Of a stretch of DNA of 13,473 nucleotides, positions 1-6,093 are shown piece by piece. Source of the DNA: CAYVSF01 sp046482855 (GTDB lineage: Bacteria; Bacteroidota; Bacteroidia; Bacteroidales; UBA12077); the NCBI GenBank assembly GCA_046482855.1, contig JAWOEH010000166.1:1-13473 (forward strand), read 5' to 3'. Positions within the stretch are counted from its first letter, which is position 1. Every line of letters begins with the position of its first letter. Below the pieces are notes generated by a model that had not been told where the DNA came from, made no database searches, and was given only the letters and a program-made list of their open reading frames with translations. Both the position numbers and the translations under genes were made by a program.

Positions 1-129
1 TACACTACCGATTACCATACCGGGGTAATGGTACCTGTTTTTGCCTTTGGTCCTGGAGCCGAAGAGTTTATGGGTATCTATGACAATACCGACGTGTTTA
101 AAAAGATGAAAAAATTGTTGATTGAGTAA
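1..129 (+). CDS. Alkaline phosphatase, C-terminal end (partial)
   Basis: The frame is open from the first base and ends in TAA at 127-129, giving 42 residues of a protein whose start lies outside the window. The visible stretch has TTDYHTG, then VPVFAFGPGAEEF, then DNTDVFKKM. This arrangement is characteristic of the C-terminus of PhoA-type alkaline phosphatases: the His of DYHTG corresponds to a metal-ligand histidine, and GPGAE...DNTD is the conserved tail. Such enzymes hydrolyse phosphomonoesters in the periplasm with two zinc ions and one magnesium ion. Family assignment is by motif recognition; substrate and signal peptide cannot be judged from this fragment. A perfect terminator hairpin lies about 110 bp downstream. 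Confidence 0.85.
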   Translation, partial: YTTDYHTGVMVPVFAFGPGAEEFMGIYDNTDVFKKMKKLLIE

Positions 130-206
130 CAACTGTGGGTTTTATCAATCACTAGTCCCCATTACGATGGTAAAACTGTTTTTTACGAATAGAAGCAAGC
201 TGTCGT

Positions 207-261
207 TTTTAACCGCACATAGATGTTTATACAAAAAAGGGAGCCGATCGGCTCCCTTTTT
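207..261 (+). terminator. Bidirectional intrinsic terminator, copy 1 of a duplicated cassette
   Basis: An 18-bp perfect palindrome at 239-256 (GGGAGCCGATCGGCTCCC) is preceded by six A (233-238) and followed by five T (257-261), so it can terminate transcription on either strand. It probably ends the alkaline phosphatase transcript. The preceding 30 bases, including ATGTTTATAC, recur upstream of a second hairpin at 875-892. The repeated unit is therefore about 55 bp, larger than the hairpin itself. Confidence 0.8.
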
Positions 262-422
262 ATATGCGCGACTAATAAGTCATTCATTTATAATTTTACG
301 GGGGATCTAATCGGCTCCCGTAGAGTTTTACCTTAAAACATGAAATACCCAGCGAACCAATTGTAATAGGACATGTGGAATATGACGCTAAATATCATTG
401 AATGGGAATAAAATATATAGAC

Positions 423-625
423 ATCAGGGCTACGCCCCTTCTATTTTATACTCCTTTTATTTTTCTACCAAGATTATAGCGCTAACGCGCCATTTTTTAC
501 AATAGGTTATCCGAACCGATACCCCATTAAAAAGACGAGGTTCGGGGTTTTATTAAAAGGGGCGTTAGCCCTTAAATCTTCTTAGTAACAGTAATGGAAC
601 AGCGAAATAGGGGCGTAGCCCTGAT
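423..625. repeat. Nested inverted-repeat element (REP/MITE-like)
   Basis: Outer arms ATCAGGGCTACGCCCCT (423-439) and its exact reverse complement (609-625) form a 17-bp perfect inverted repeat. Inside it, 477-491 and 559-573 form a second, imperfect inverted pair built on GCTAACG/CGTTAGC. The innermost pair is CGAACC (512-517) with GGTTCG (539-544). The arms are nested in order, so the whole 203-bp unit could fold into one long branched hairpin. No transposase is present. I infer a non-autonomous palindromic element. Confidence 0.6.
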
Positions 626-842
626 ATCAAAAAAAACATGTCCAATGCATTCACCCAGCTATATACACAATATGTGTTCTCAGTAAAAATAAATCACGGG
701 TATTGATCGGATAACCCATTTAATTTAAATTATGGATGTAGCTCTTTATGATCGGTTAAATGTGCGCCACATAGTATATTTACATTCTATTAGTACCCCG
801 TCATTGGTAGAGAATCGAAGCAATCTAAACAATAGAATTCAA

Positions 843-899
843 TTTAACCACACATACATGTTTATACAAAAAAAGGGAGCCAATTGGCTCCCTTTTTTT
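843..899 (-). terminator. Intrinsic terminator, copy 2 of the duplicated cassette
   Basis: The 18-bp perfect palindrome GGGAGCCAATTGGCTCCC (875-892) is flanked by seven A and seven T. It lies 26 bp beyond the minus-strand stop codon at 918 and is well placed to end the sigma/anti-sigma/solenoid transcript. The upstream sequence on the plus strand matches copy 1 (AACC.CACATA.ATGTTTATAC), while the hairpin centre has changed from GATC to AATT with pairing kept on both sides. Confidence 0.8.
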
Positions 900-917
900 G
901 TTCTATGGGTAGTTTAT

Positions 918-2009
918 TTAATCGAGTTCAACGCTTCCGTACTTTGTTTTTATCCATACTTCAGCTGTGGGTTCCGGTTCATTCCCCACTTTCCCGTTCA
1001 GGCGTAACTCGTTACTTTCATCAATGCGGTTAACGCGCGAATTAGATGGGTAGTCGATATCGCCATAGCGGGCTTCGCCTGTAAGCATGTAGGAAGCCGT
1101 ATTGTCGATGCCCAAATCGATAGAGCCGTAGTTGTTGTCGATGCGAATGCTTTTGAAACTGGCCGGTATGTGCTCCACATCCACACCTCCGTAGCGCATG
1201 TCCACATCCAGTTTTTCGTCAATGCGGTCAATCTCAAAATCGCTGTAGGCTGCCTCGCCAACGAAGTTTGTAATATCGCCCAATCGATAATCGTCGTATT
1301 TGGCATCGGCCACAATCGAACTGCAGTCCTGCACAAAGAGCTTTGAGTAGCGACTAACCACAATAAGAGCCGTAGCTTTTTCAATCTCCATTTTAGGTGC
1401 GTACTTCAGGCTCAGCTTCAACCACGAAGCTTCTTCAATCCATCCGTTGGAGTAGCCGAGCTCGATTTCATTTAGGGGCTTCTGGTTTGCGCGGCTCAGT
1501 TTATTGGCCTTTAGGTTGCCATATTTAACATTAATAAGTGCGTGCCCCGAGAGCTCGTTGATGAATACATCGCCATACTTATTTTGCAAATTTACATTGG
1601 CATAAACGGGTAGCTTAATGTCGTAGTCAATTTGGTAGTTTCTGTCATTGCTGCCAAAGACAAACCAAACCGAACGGTTTATTTTTTCATCAATGGAAGT
1701 AATGGCCTTAATCATATCGCCGTCCTGAAAGATTTCAACATAAATATGATCGAGAATTTCTCTGGCTTTTTCCGAGTTACTGTGCTCTACCGTTACTGTG
1801 GCTCTGATCTCCACTTTATCCTGCTCCCAATTTTCAATGGAGATGTTGCCATACTTATTTTCCACATATACGGTACTTTTCTGGGTAAGATCAAAGGTTT
1901 TCTGTTGATCTTTCTTGATTTCATCATCACCTGCATAGAGCTGGAAAGGGATGATGAGCGTCATCAGCAACAGCCCGAGTCCCCATTTAGATAGTCTTTG
2001 TGTTCTCAT
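918..2009 (-). CDS. Secreted tyrosine-repeat beta-solenoid-like protein (DUF4097-like)
   Basis: A 363-residue protein with a Sec signal peptide: basic MRTQRLSK, a hydrophobic core at about 9-24, and likely cleavage after LYA at 26. The mature part is built from short beta-strand units centred on a Tyr motif such as KYGD, RYGG or NYGS. The tyrosines fall at 53, 145, 163, 186, 203, 221, 238, 255, 273, 294, 315 and 357. Spacing from 145 to 315 is 17-23 residues, as expected for rungs of a beta-helix. This resembles the DUF4097 (putative adhesin) family; the assignment is by pattern, not by search. No catalytic motif is visible. The start overlaps the upstream putative anti-sigma gene by 23 bp, which suggests translational coupling, and a terminator follows the stop. 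I infer a periplasmic or surface protein linked to the sigma factor's function; its ligand is unknown. Confidence 0.8.
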   Translation of the reverse strand: MRTQRLSKWGLGLLLMTLIIPFQLYAGDDEIKKDQQKTFDLTQKSTVYVENKYGNISIENWEQDKVEIRATVTVEHSNSEKAREILDHIYVEIFQDGDMIKAITSIDEKINRSVWFVFGSNDRNYQIDYDIKLPVYANVNLQNKYGDVFINELSGHALINVKYGNLKANKLSRANQKPLNEIELGYSNGWIEEASWLKLSLKYAPKMEIEKATALIVVSRYSKLFVQDCSSIVADAKYDDYRLGDITNFVGEAAYSDFEIDRIDEKLDVDMRYGGVDVEHIPASFKSIRIDNNYGSIDLGIDNTASYMLTGEARYGDIDYPSNSRVNRIDESNELRLNGKVGNEPEPTAEVWIKTKYGSVELD

Positions 2010-2553
2010 GATTATTGTTTTTTTCAGTTTTTACTTGTCGTGCTGTCTGCAGTTGGGTGATGATCTGATTCATCACTTTCACTTTTATTTGATAGTGTTG
2101 AATCATGGCGTGAATGACACGTTCATCGCCCGGGTTTGCCTGCAGATCTTGCTGTAATTCGTCATAAATGGCATCCATTGCCTTCAGCTCTTCCAATAAC
2201 ATTTTCTGTTGCGCCTCATCCTGGAAATCAAACTGACGAATTTCGTTGTACTTATTGTTTACAGTTGTTACATAGTACTGCTCCACCTCGCGATACTCCG
2301 GCGAAATGTCGCCTAATGAAGTAAGTTTCACGGCAGGTTCGGAGTAGGGGGTGTGTTCATATACCCACAACCCTGAAAGTACAAGTAAGAGAGTAATGGC
2401 TGCAGCTTTTAAAAGGTAGCCAAAGGAAAAACGAGAGCGGCGCTTGTGAGTTTGCGCAAGTTTTTGGGCAAACCTCTCCATGTGTCCGTCTGAGGGCTCC
2501 TCGGTATCGAATAACCCTCGATTCTGTTGGATGTTTTTTCTCAATTCTTCCAT
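1987..2553 (-). CDS. Putative anti-sigma factor, single-pass membrane protein
   Basis: A 188-residue protein with an N-terminal cytoplasmic part of about 45 residues, one membrane segment at about 47-66 (LLKAAAITLLLVLSGLWVY), and a periplasmic part of about 120 residues. The periplasmic part is predicted helical and rich in Glu and Gln. The N-terminal stretch LFDTEEPSDGHMERFAQKL resembles the start of membrane proteins I recall beside ECF sigma genes in Bacteroidota. It lacks the HxxxCxxC zinc motif of the ZAS anti-sigma class. The start lies 1 bp after the sigma-factor stop, and its 3' end overlaps the solenoid-protein gene. Position, topology and size support anti-sigma function, but binding to the sigma factor is inferred; a membrane-anchored scaffold or sensor is the alternative. 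Confidence 0.65.
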   Translation of the reverse strand: MEELRKNIQQNRGLFDTEEPSDGHMERFAQKLAQTHKRRSRFSFGYLLKAAAITLLLVLSGLWVYEHTPYSEPAVKLTSLGDISPEYREVEQYYVTTVNNKYNEIRQFDFQDEAQQKMLLEELKAMDAIYDELQQDLQANPGDERVIHAMIQHYQIKVKVMNQIITQLQTARQVKTEKNNNHENTKTI

Positions 2554-2554
2554 G

Positions 2555-3124
2555 TTAGTGTTTATTTGCTTCCATTTTTATTGCTTCAATAACTTTTTTC
2601 TTGGCCCGGGCACATTGCGATCGCGAGGTTGAGGCAGAAATATGCAGAATGTCTGCAATTTCGTCGTGGTCATACCCTTCAATCAGATAAAGGGAGAGGA
2701 CAAGCCGGTAGCCATCGGGCAAGTGATTGATTGTCTGCTTTATTTGTTCTGCTTTTAGGTCGATTTCCTCTTGATTTTTCTCATCTTCTTCATCGGTTAA
2801 TTTGTACAATTGTGCATCAATGGGTTCCCAATCTGCTTTGCGCCGTTTCAGCTCATCCAGCGAGTGATTGATTACAATGCGTTTTAACCAGGCTCCGAAG
2901 CTTACTGCTCCACTATAGGTGTGGATTTTGTCGAAGGCTTTCAGGAACGCTTCCTGCATAACATCCTCTGCTTCCAAAGCATCGCTTACAATCCGTAAGC
3001 TGGTATTATACATCGCTTTGTAATACAGCTTGTAAAGCTGAAATTGCGCTTTCTGTTCCCCCTTCTTACACCGGTCGATAATATCCTGATGGATATTTAC
3101 GTAAATGGATTCATCATTTTTCAT
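2555..3124 (-). CDS. ECF (sigma-70 family) RNA polymerase sigma factor
   Basis: This protein directs RNA polymerase to a set of promoters. Region 2 begins at QLYKLYYKAMYNTSLRIV and continues through EAEDVMQEAFLKAFDKI and SFGAWLKRIVINHSLDELKRRK. Region 4 contains INHLPDGYRLVLSLYLIEGYDHDEIADIL and the helix-turn-helix ISASTSRSQCARAKKKV. There is no sigma 1.1 or region 3 domain, so it is a two-domain ECF protein. I chose the ATG at 3124 (189 residues); an in-frame TTG at 3145 would add seven residues (MSHLSAN) and is less typical. It is the first gene of the minus-strand operon and is followed 1 bp later by the putative anti-sigma gene. The upstream region shows no TAnnTTTG box for this strand, which would fit autoregulation from an ECF-type promoter. 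Confidence 0.92.
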   Translation of the reverse strand: MKNDESIYVNIHQDIIDRCKKGEQKAQFQLYKLYYKAMYNTSLRIVSDALEAEDVMQEAFLKAFDKIHTYSGAVSFGAWLKRIVINHSLDELKRRKADWEPIDAQLYKLTDEEDEKNQEEIDLKAEQIKQTINHLPDGYRLVLSLYLIEGYDHDEIADILHISASTSRSQCARAKKKVIEAIKMEANKH

Positions 3125-3193
3125 GTTGGCACTTAAATGACTCAATTATTTCCCCCCCGACTTAGATGATCTTGCTCTATTGAATCTTTGCCG

Positions 3194-3226
3194 CTGTCAG
3201 AGACAGGAATAATTCATGAATTATTC
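3194..3226. promoter_or_regulatory. Adjacent palindromes in the divergent control region
   Basis: CTGTC-AGA-GACAG (3194-3206) abuts a 20-bp perfect palindrome at 3207-3226 centred on TTCATGAA. Both lie 70-100 bp upstream of the sigma-factor ATG and about 170 bp upstream of the receptor ATG, within the shared divergent intergenic region. The AT-rich dyad is shaped like an operator for a dimeric regulator, but no matching regulator gene is in the window. On the sigma-operon transcript the arms could instead form a leader hairpin. Confidence 0.4.
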
Positions 3227-3319
3227 GGGTTAAGAACGTTGCATAAATCTGTTAAAATTTAATGCACCTGAATGACGAGAACAAAATACAAATTGCTGCA
3301 TGGTATAGCGAATAAAATG

Positions 3320-3327
3320 TACTTTTG
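3320..3327 (+). promoter_or_regulatory. Bacteroidota-type -7 box upstream of the TonB receptor
   Basis: TACTTTTG matches the TAnnTTTG -7 consensus of the Bacteroidota primary sigma factor. It lies 69 bp upstream of the receptor ATG. The nearest TTG that could act as the -33 element is at 3293-3295, with a 24-bp spacer that is longer than the usual 19-21 bp, so this is a candidate only. Confidence 0.4.
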
Positions 3328-3396
3328 GGGCTTTTATTTTTCTCTACGGTAAGATCCGAAGAGATAATCAATGTTTAATCGATTAAATTAATTTAC

Positions 3397-5460
3397 ATGA
3401 AAACTTTACAATTTCTCTCTGTTTCAGGAGGTTATTTTGAACAGTGGACGCGAAAAGCCTATTCGGTTTTTCAATCGTTACACAGGGTAGTACATATTGG
3501 ACGCATTGGCCTGACCTATTCGTTGGTTGTGAGCCCGCTATTTTTACTGGCACAGGCCGATGCCGACAGTACAGTACACAAAATCATAGATCTTGAACAG
3601 GTGGTGGTTAGCGCCCAGCGGTCGCCGGTGGTATATGAACAGGCCTCGCGGATGTTACAAACCTTTAGTGAACCGGAAATCAACAGGATAAGCGCTATCG
3701 ATATCCAGGCTTTACTACAGCATACCCCGGGTTTGGATATGAAACAGCGCGGGGTTAATGGAGTACAGGGCGATTTAAGCATTCGCGGTGGCTCCTTTGA
3801 TCAAAATCTTATTCTGCTGGATGGCATCAATATTTCCGACCCGCAAACCGGCCATCACTCCCTGAATTTGCCCATTCCCTTTGCCGCCATTAGCCGCATC
3901 GAGGTGCTGAAAGGCCCCGGCTCACGAATTTTTGGCCCCAATGCCTTTAGCGGAGCGGTAAATATTTTGCCCAAACAACCCGATAGTACGGGGATCAATC
4001 TCGGCCTTATGGGTGGATCCCACGGCCTTAATCAGCAAACGTTGCAACTCTCCTTTCGTCCCGAAAAGAGCGCTCATTACCTGGTGTTCGACCGATTGGC
4101 TTCCGAGGGCTACACAACCAACACCGACATGGAAAACCAGGCACTTTTTTACTCCGGAAAATGGTTTCTGCCCCGCTGGGAATCCCGAATAACTGCGGGT
4201 TTTATCGATAAGGCCTTTGGTGCACAAAGCTTTTATACCCCTGCTTATCCCAACCAGTTTGAGCAGATTCGAAGCCATTTTGTCACCCTTAGTGCACAAA
4301 ATACAACGGGAGCGTTACGAGTAAAACCTGCCCTCTATTGGCGTCGTCATACCGACCGTTTTGAGCTTTTTCGCGACGAGGCACCTGCCTGGTACAATCA
4401 CCACAACTATCACCTGACCGATATCTTTGGCCTGAAAACCGACGCAACACTTACCTGGGCAGCAGGAAAAACATCGGTGGGTGTTGAGCTGCGCAGCGAA
4501 AATATTTGGAGCAATGTGTTGGGCGAAACCATGACCGACACCCTGGATGCCCTTTATGATGACGAAGGTTTCTATACCCATAACTATGCGCGCGTGCAAA
4601 CAAATGCCTATCTGGAACATGCGCTCATCTACAACAAATGGGCGATAACAGGAGGTGTGTTGCTGGGCTGGTCCAATGAACAGGCCTTCGACTGGCAGAT
4701 CTTTCCGGGAATAGATGTGAGTTATCGATTGTTTCCTGAAGTGAAACTTTATGGCTCAGTGAATACCGCTTTGCGCTACCCCACCTTTACCGATCTGTTT
4801 TATGCCGGCCCTTCGAATCAGGGAAACCCCGACCTGCTGCCCGAGGAAGCCATTACTTATGAAGGGGGTGCGCGTTATACTTCCGCTTACCTTACACTAA
4901 AGGGATCATTCTTTTACAGGAAAGGCGAGAATATTATTGCCTGGACCCGCGATAATACGACAGCAAATAGCAAATGGGTAACCCAGAACTTTACGCAGGT
5001 GGAAACACAGGGTGTTGAGCTCACAGCAAAAACACGTCTGGCCCACTTTTTTACGACCCCTGTTAAGCCTACGCATATCGAGCTGTCCTATACCTATTTG
5101 GATCAGAGCAAATCGGCCGGGGCCTTTGAATCGAAATATTCGCTGAGCTATTTGCGACATAAAGCGGTAGCTTCCTTTTCATTGGCTGTGGGCAAGAAGC
5201 TGTCGGTTAATTATCAGGTACACCTGCAGGATCGTGCCGGATCGTATCTGAAGTACGATTTTGCCAGCGATACTTGGGCAAGCGACACCTCTTACGAACC
5301 CTATGCCCTGCATAACCTCAAACTCCGTTTTCAATATCACCAATGGGATACGTATCTTTCCGTAAACAATTTACTGAACAAGGATTATATCGATTTTGGC
5401 AACATTGAGATGCCGGGAAGATGGGTGAAAGTAGGTGTGAACTATGTTTTGGGGCTCTAG
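3397..5460 (+). CDS. TonB-dependent outer-membrane receptor (possibly cobalamin, BtuB-like)
   Basis: A 687-residue receptor for TonB/ExbBD-energised uptake across the outer membrane. A TonB-box-like segment, DLEQVVVSAQR, lies at about 65-75. The plug domain spans about 80-195 and includes DIQALLQHTPGLDM, LSIRGGSFDQNLILLDGI, RIEVLKGPGSRIFGPNAFSGAVNI. The rest is the 22-strand barrel, with the late motif RYPTFTDLFYAGPSNQGNPDLLPEEA and the C-terminal strand GRWVKVGVNYVLGL. There is no N-terminal carboxypeptidase-like or STN signalling domain. The N-terminus is odd: a basic, aromatic stretch of about 36 residues (WTRKAYSVFQSLHRVVHIG) precedes the hydrophobic core at about 38-52. I recall similar leaders on Bacteroidota BtuB-like receptors, so cobalamin is a guess at the substrate. 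No cobalamin riboswitch is visible upstream. Iron chelates are an alternative. Confidence 0.9.
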   Translation: MKTLQFLSVSGGYFEQWTRKAYSVFQSLHRVVHIGRIGLTYSLVVSPLFLLAQADADSTVHKIIDLEQVVVSAQRSPVVYEQASRMLQTFSEPEINRISAIDIQALLQHTPGLDMKQRGVNGVQGDLSIRGGSFDQNLILLDGINISDPQTGHHSLNLPIPFAAISRIEVLKGPGSRIFGPNAFSGAVNILPKQPDSTGINLGLMGGSHGLNQQTLQLSFRPEKSAHYLVFDRLASEGYTTNTDMENQALFYSGKWFLPRWESRITAGFIDKAFGAQSFYTPAYPNQFEQIRSHFVTLSAQNTTGALRVKPALYWRRHTDRFELFRDEAPAWYNHHNYHLTDIFGLKTDATLTWAAGKTSVGVELRSENIWSNVLGETMTDTLDALYDDEGFYTHNYARVQTNAYLEHALIYNKWAITGGVLLGWSNEQAFDWQIFPGIDVSYRLFPEVKLYGSVNTALRYPTFTDLFYAGPSNQGNPDLLPEEAITYEGGARYTSAYLTLKGSFFYRKGENIIAWTRDNTTANSKWVTQNFTQVETQGVELTAKTRLAHFFTTPVKPTHIELSYTYLDQSKSAGAFESKYSLSYLRHKAVASFSLAVGKKLSVNYQVHLQDRAGSYLKYDFASDTWASDTSYEPYALHNLKLRFQYHQWDTYLSVNNLLNKDYIDFGNIEMPGRWVKVGVNYVLGL

Positions 5461-5589
5461 AACTAAGAATATTCCGTTATAGTAGCTAAAACGTTAGATT
5501 TTTTTAAATAAAAGGGGGGAAGAAGTAGGATCTTCTCATAAAATCCTTATTTTTATCGGACCTAAACTATAATTAAACCCCTAAAAAGT

Positions 5590-5829
5590 ATGAAAAAGTT
5601 AAATTTATTATTGGTAGCCATTGCTTTAGTTAGTTTTACTGCACTCTCTTCATGTGCCAATAAGGAGGAGAAGAAAGCCGAATCGGTTGAAGAGGTAAAA
5701 GAGGAAATGAAAGAGACTGCCGAAGAGGCTAAAGAAGAAGTAGAAGCCACTGCTGAAGAGGTAAAAGAAGAAGCAGAGGAAACTACCGAAGAGGTAGAAG
5801 AAGCTGCTGAAGAGATGACGGAAGAGTAA
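5590..5829 (+). CDS. Small acidic lipoprotein with 11-residue repeats
   Basis: A 79-residue protein with a lipoprotein signal peptide: MKKLNLLLVAIALVSFTALSSC, lipobox LSSC, acylated Cys22. After a short KEEKK linker, residues 35-78 are four consecutive 11-residue repeats: EVKEEMKETAE, EAKEEVEATAE, EVKEEAEETTE and EVEEAAEEMTE. The composition is almost only Glu, Lys, Ala, Thr and Val, with strong net negative charge. An 11-residue period is typical of amphipathic helices that form right-handed coiled coils or lie on membranes, as in LEA-like and apolipoprotein-like proteins. I recognise no specific family. The signal peptide and the dedicated downstream terminator favour a real gene over low-complexity noise. 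An envelope spacer or stress-protection role would fit but is unproven. Confidence 0.8.
   Translation: MKKLNLLLVAIALVSFTALSSCANKEEKKAESVEEVKEEMKETAEEAKEEVEATAEEVKEEAEETTEEVEEAAEEMTEE
5692..5823 (+). repeat. Four tandem 33-bp coding repeats
   Basis: Four head-to-tail 33-bp units, mostly beginning GAGGTA or GAGGCTAAAG, encode the 11-residue repeats of the small lipoprotein. Unit boundaries fall on codons and the units have diverged at synonymous and conservative sites, so the duplication is not very recent. Copy number could vary between strains by slippage. Confidence 0.75.
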
Positions 5830-5850
5830 CCGTTTTTATTACTACATGAA

Positions 5851-5888
5851 AAGAGAGCTGACTGATTCAGGCAGCTCTCTTATTTTTT
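5851..5888 (+). terminator. Intrinsic terminator of the small lipoprotein gene
   Basis: AAGAGAGCTG (5851-5860) and CAGCTCTCTT (5872-5881) form a perfect 10-bp stem with an 11-base loop, followed by a T-rich tract (ATTTTTT). It lies 22 bp after the lipoprotein stop codon. Confidence 0.85.
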
Positions 5889-5938
5889 AGACCTTCCAAA
5901 TTTTTGCATTTATTATCATTGGTGTTCGGATGAAAAAT

Positions 5939-6048
5939 TAGATTGCTTCACTACGTTCGCAATAATCGGCAACTTGGGGAGGTTCAGCCCCATCCGCCCT
6001 GTAAAATCCAATACAAGCAGGTCTTTGCGAGCGAACCGAAGCAATCTA
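5939..6048. repeat. REP/MITE-like element with GAAGCAATCTA ends
   Basis: TAGATTGCTTC (5939-5949) and GAAGCAATCTA (6038-6048) are exact 11-bp inverted termini. Similarity continues inward (ACGTTCGCAAT on the left, TTTGCGAGCG on the right). A GGGG-N8-CCCC hairpin lies in the middle. The end sequence resembles 'TTGCGAGCGAAGCAATCT' repeats I recall from many bacterial intergenic regions. It sits between convergent genes, and an exact 15-bp piece also occurs at 816-830. Confidence 0.6.
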
Positions 6049-6093
6049 AACGTGTTAATCCAAATTTTTCCGGACAATCGTGATTTATTATTT

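Larger units (their letters stand above)
130..917. other. Repeat-rich intergenic region without a supported gene
   Basis: This 788-bp gap between the phosphatase stop and the minus-strand solenoid-protein stop contains no convincing coding region; the short open frames show no family motif and run through the hairpins. It holds two copies of a terminator cassette (207-261 and 843-898), a nested inverted-repeat element (423-625), and an inverted pair at 505-524 and 698-717. A REP-like 15-mer at 816-830 also occurs at 6037-6051. A weaker hairpin has arms 297-302 (TACGGG) and 317-322 (CCCGTA). The two flanking genes converge here, so no promoter is needed. Confidence 0.75.

Noticed and set aside
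732..1007. Open frame spanning the terminator cassette
   Set aside because: It reads through the terminator hairpin and into the 3' end of a convergent real gene, with no recognisable protein features.
998..1384. 128-codon minus-strand frame inside the solenoid protein gene
   Set aside because: It overlaps the real gene in another frame and its translation is low-quality (Trp, Thr and Ala rich) without any motif.
3146..3396. Cobalamin riboswitch upstream of the BtuB-like receptor
   Set aside because: I looked for the B12 box and the multi-helix core and saw none; the leader downstream of the -7 box is too short and AT-rich.
2555..5460. FecI/FecR/FecA-type cell-surface signalling system
   Set aside because: The receptor has no N-terminal STN signalling domain, the membrane protein lacks FecR features, and the receptor is divergent from the sigma operon.
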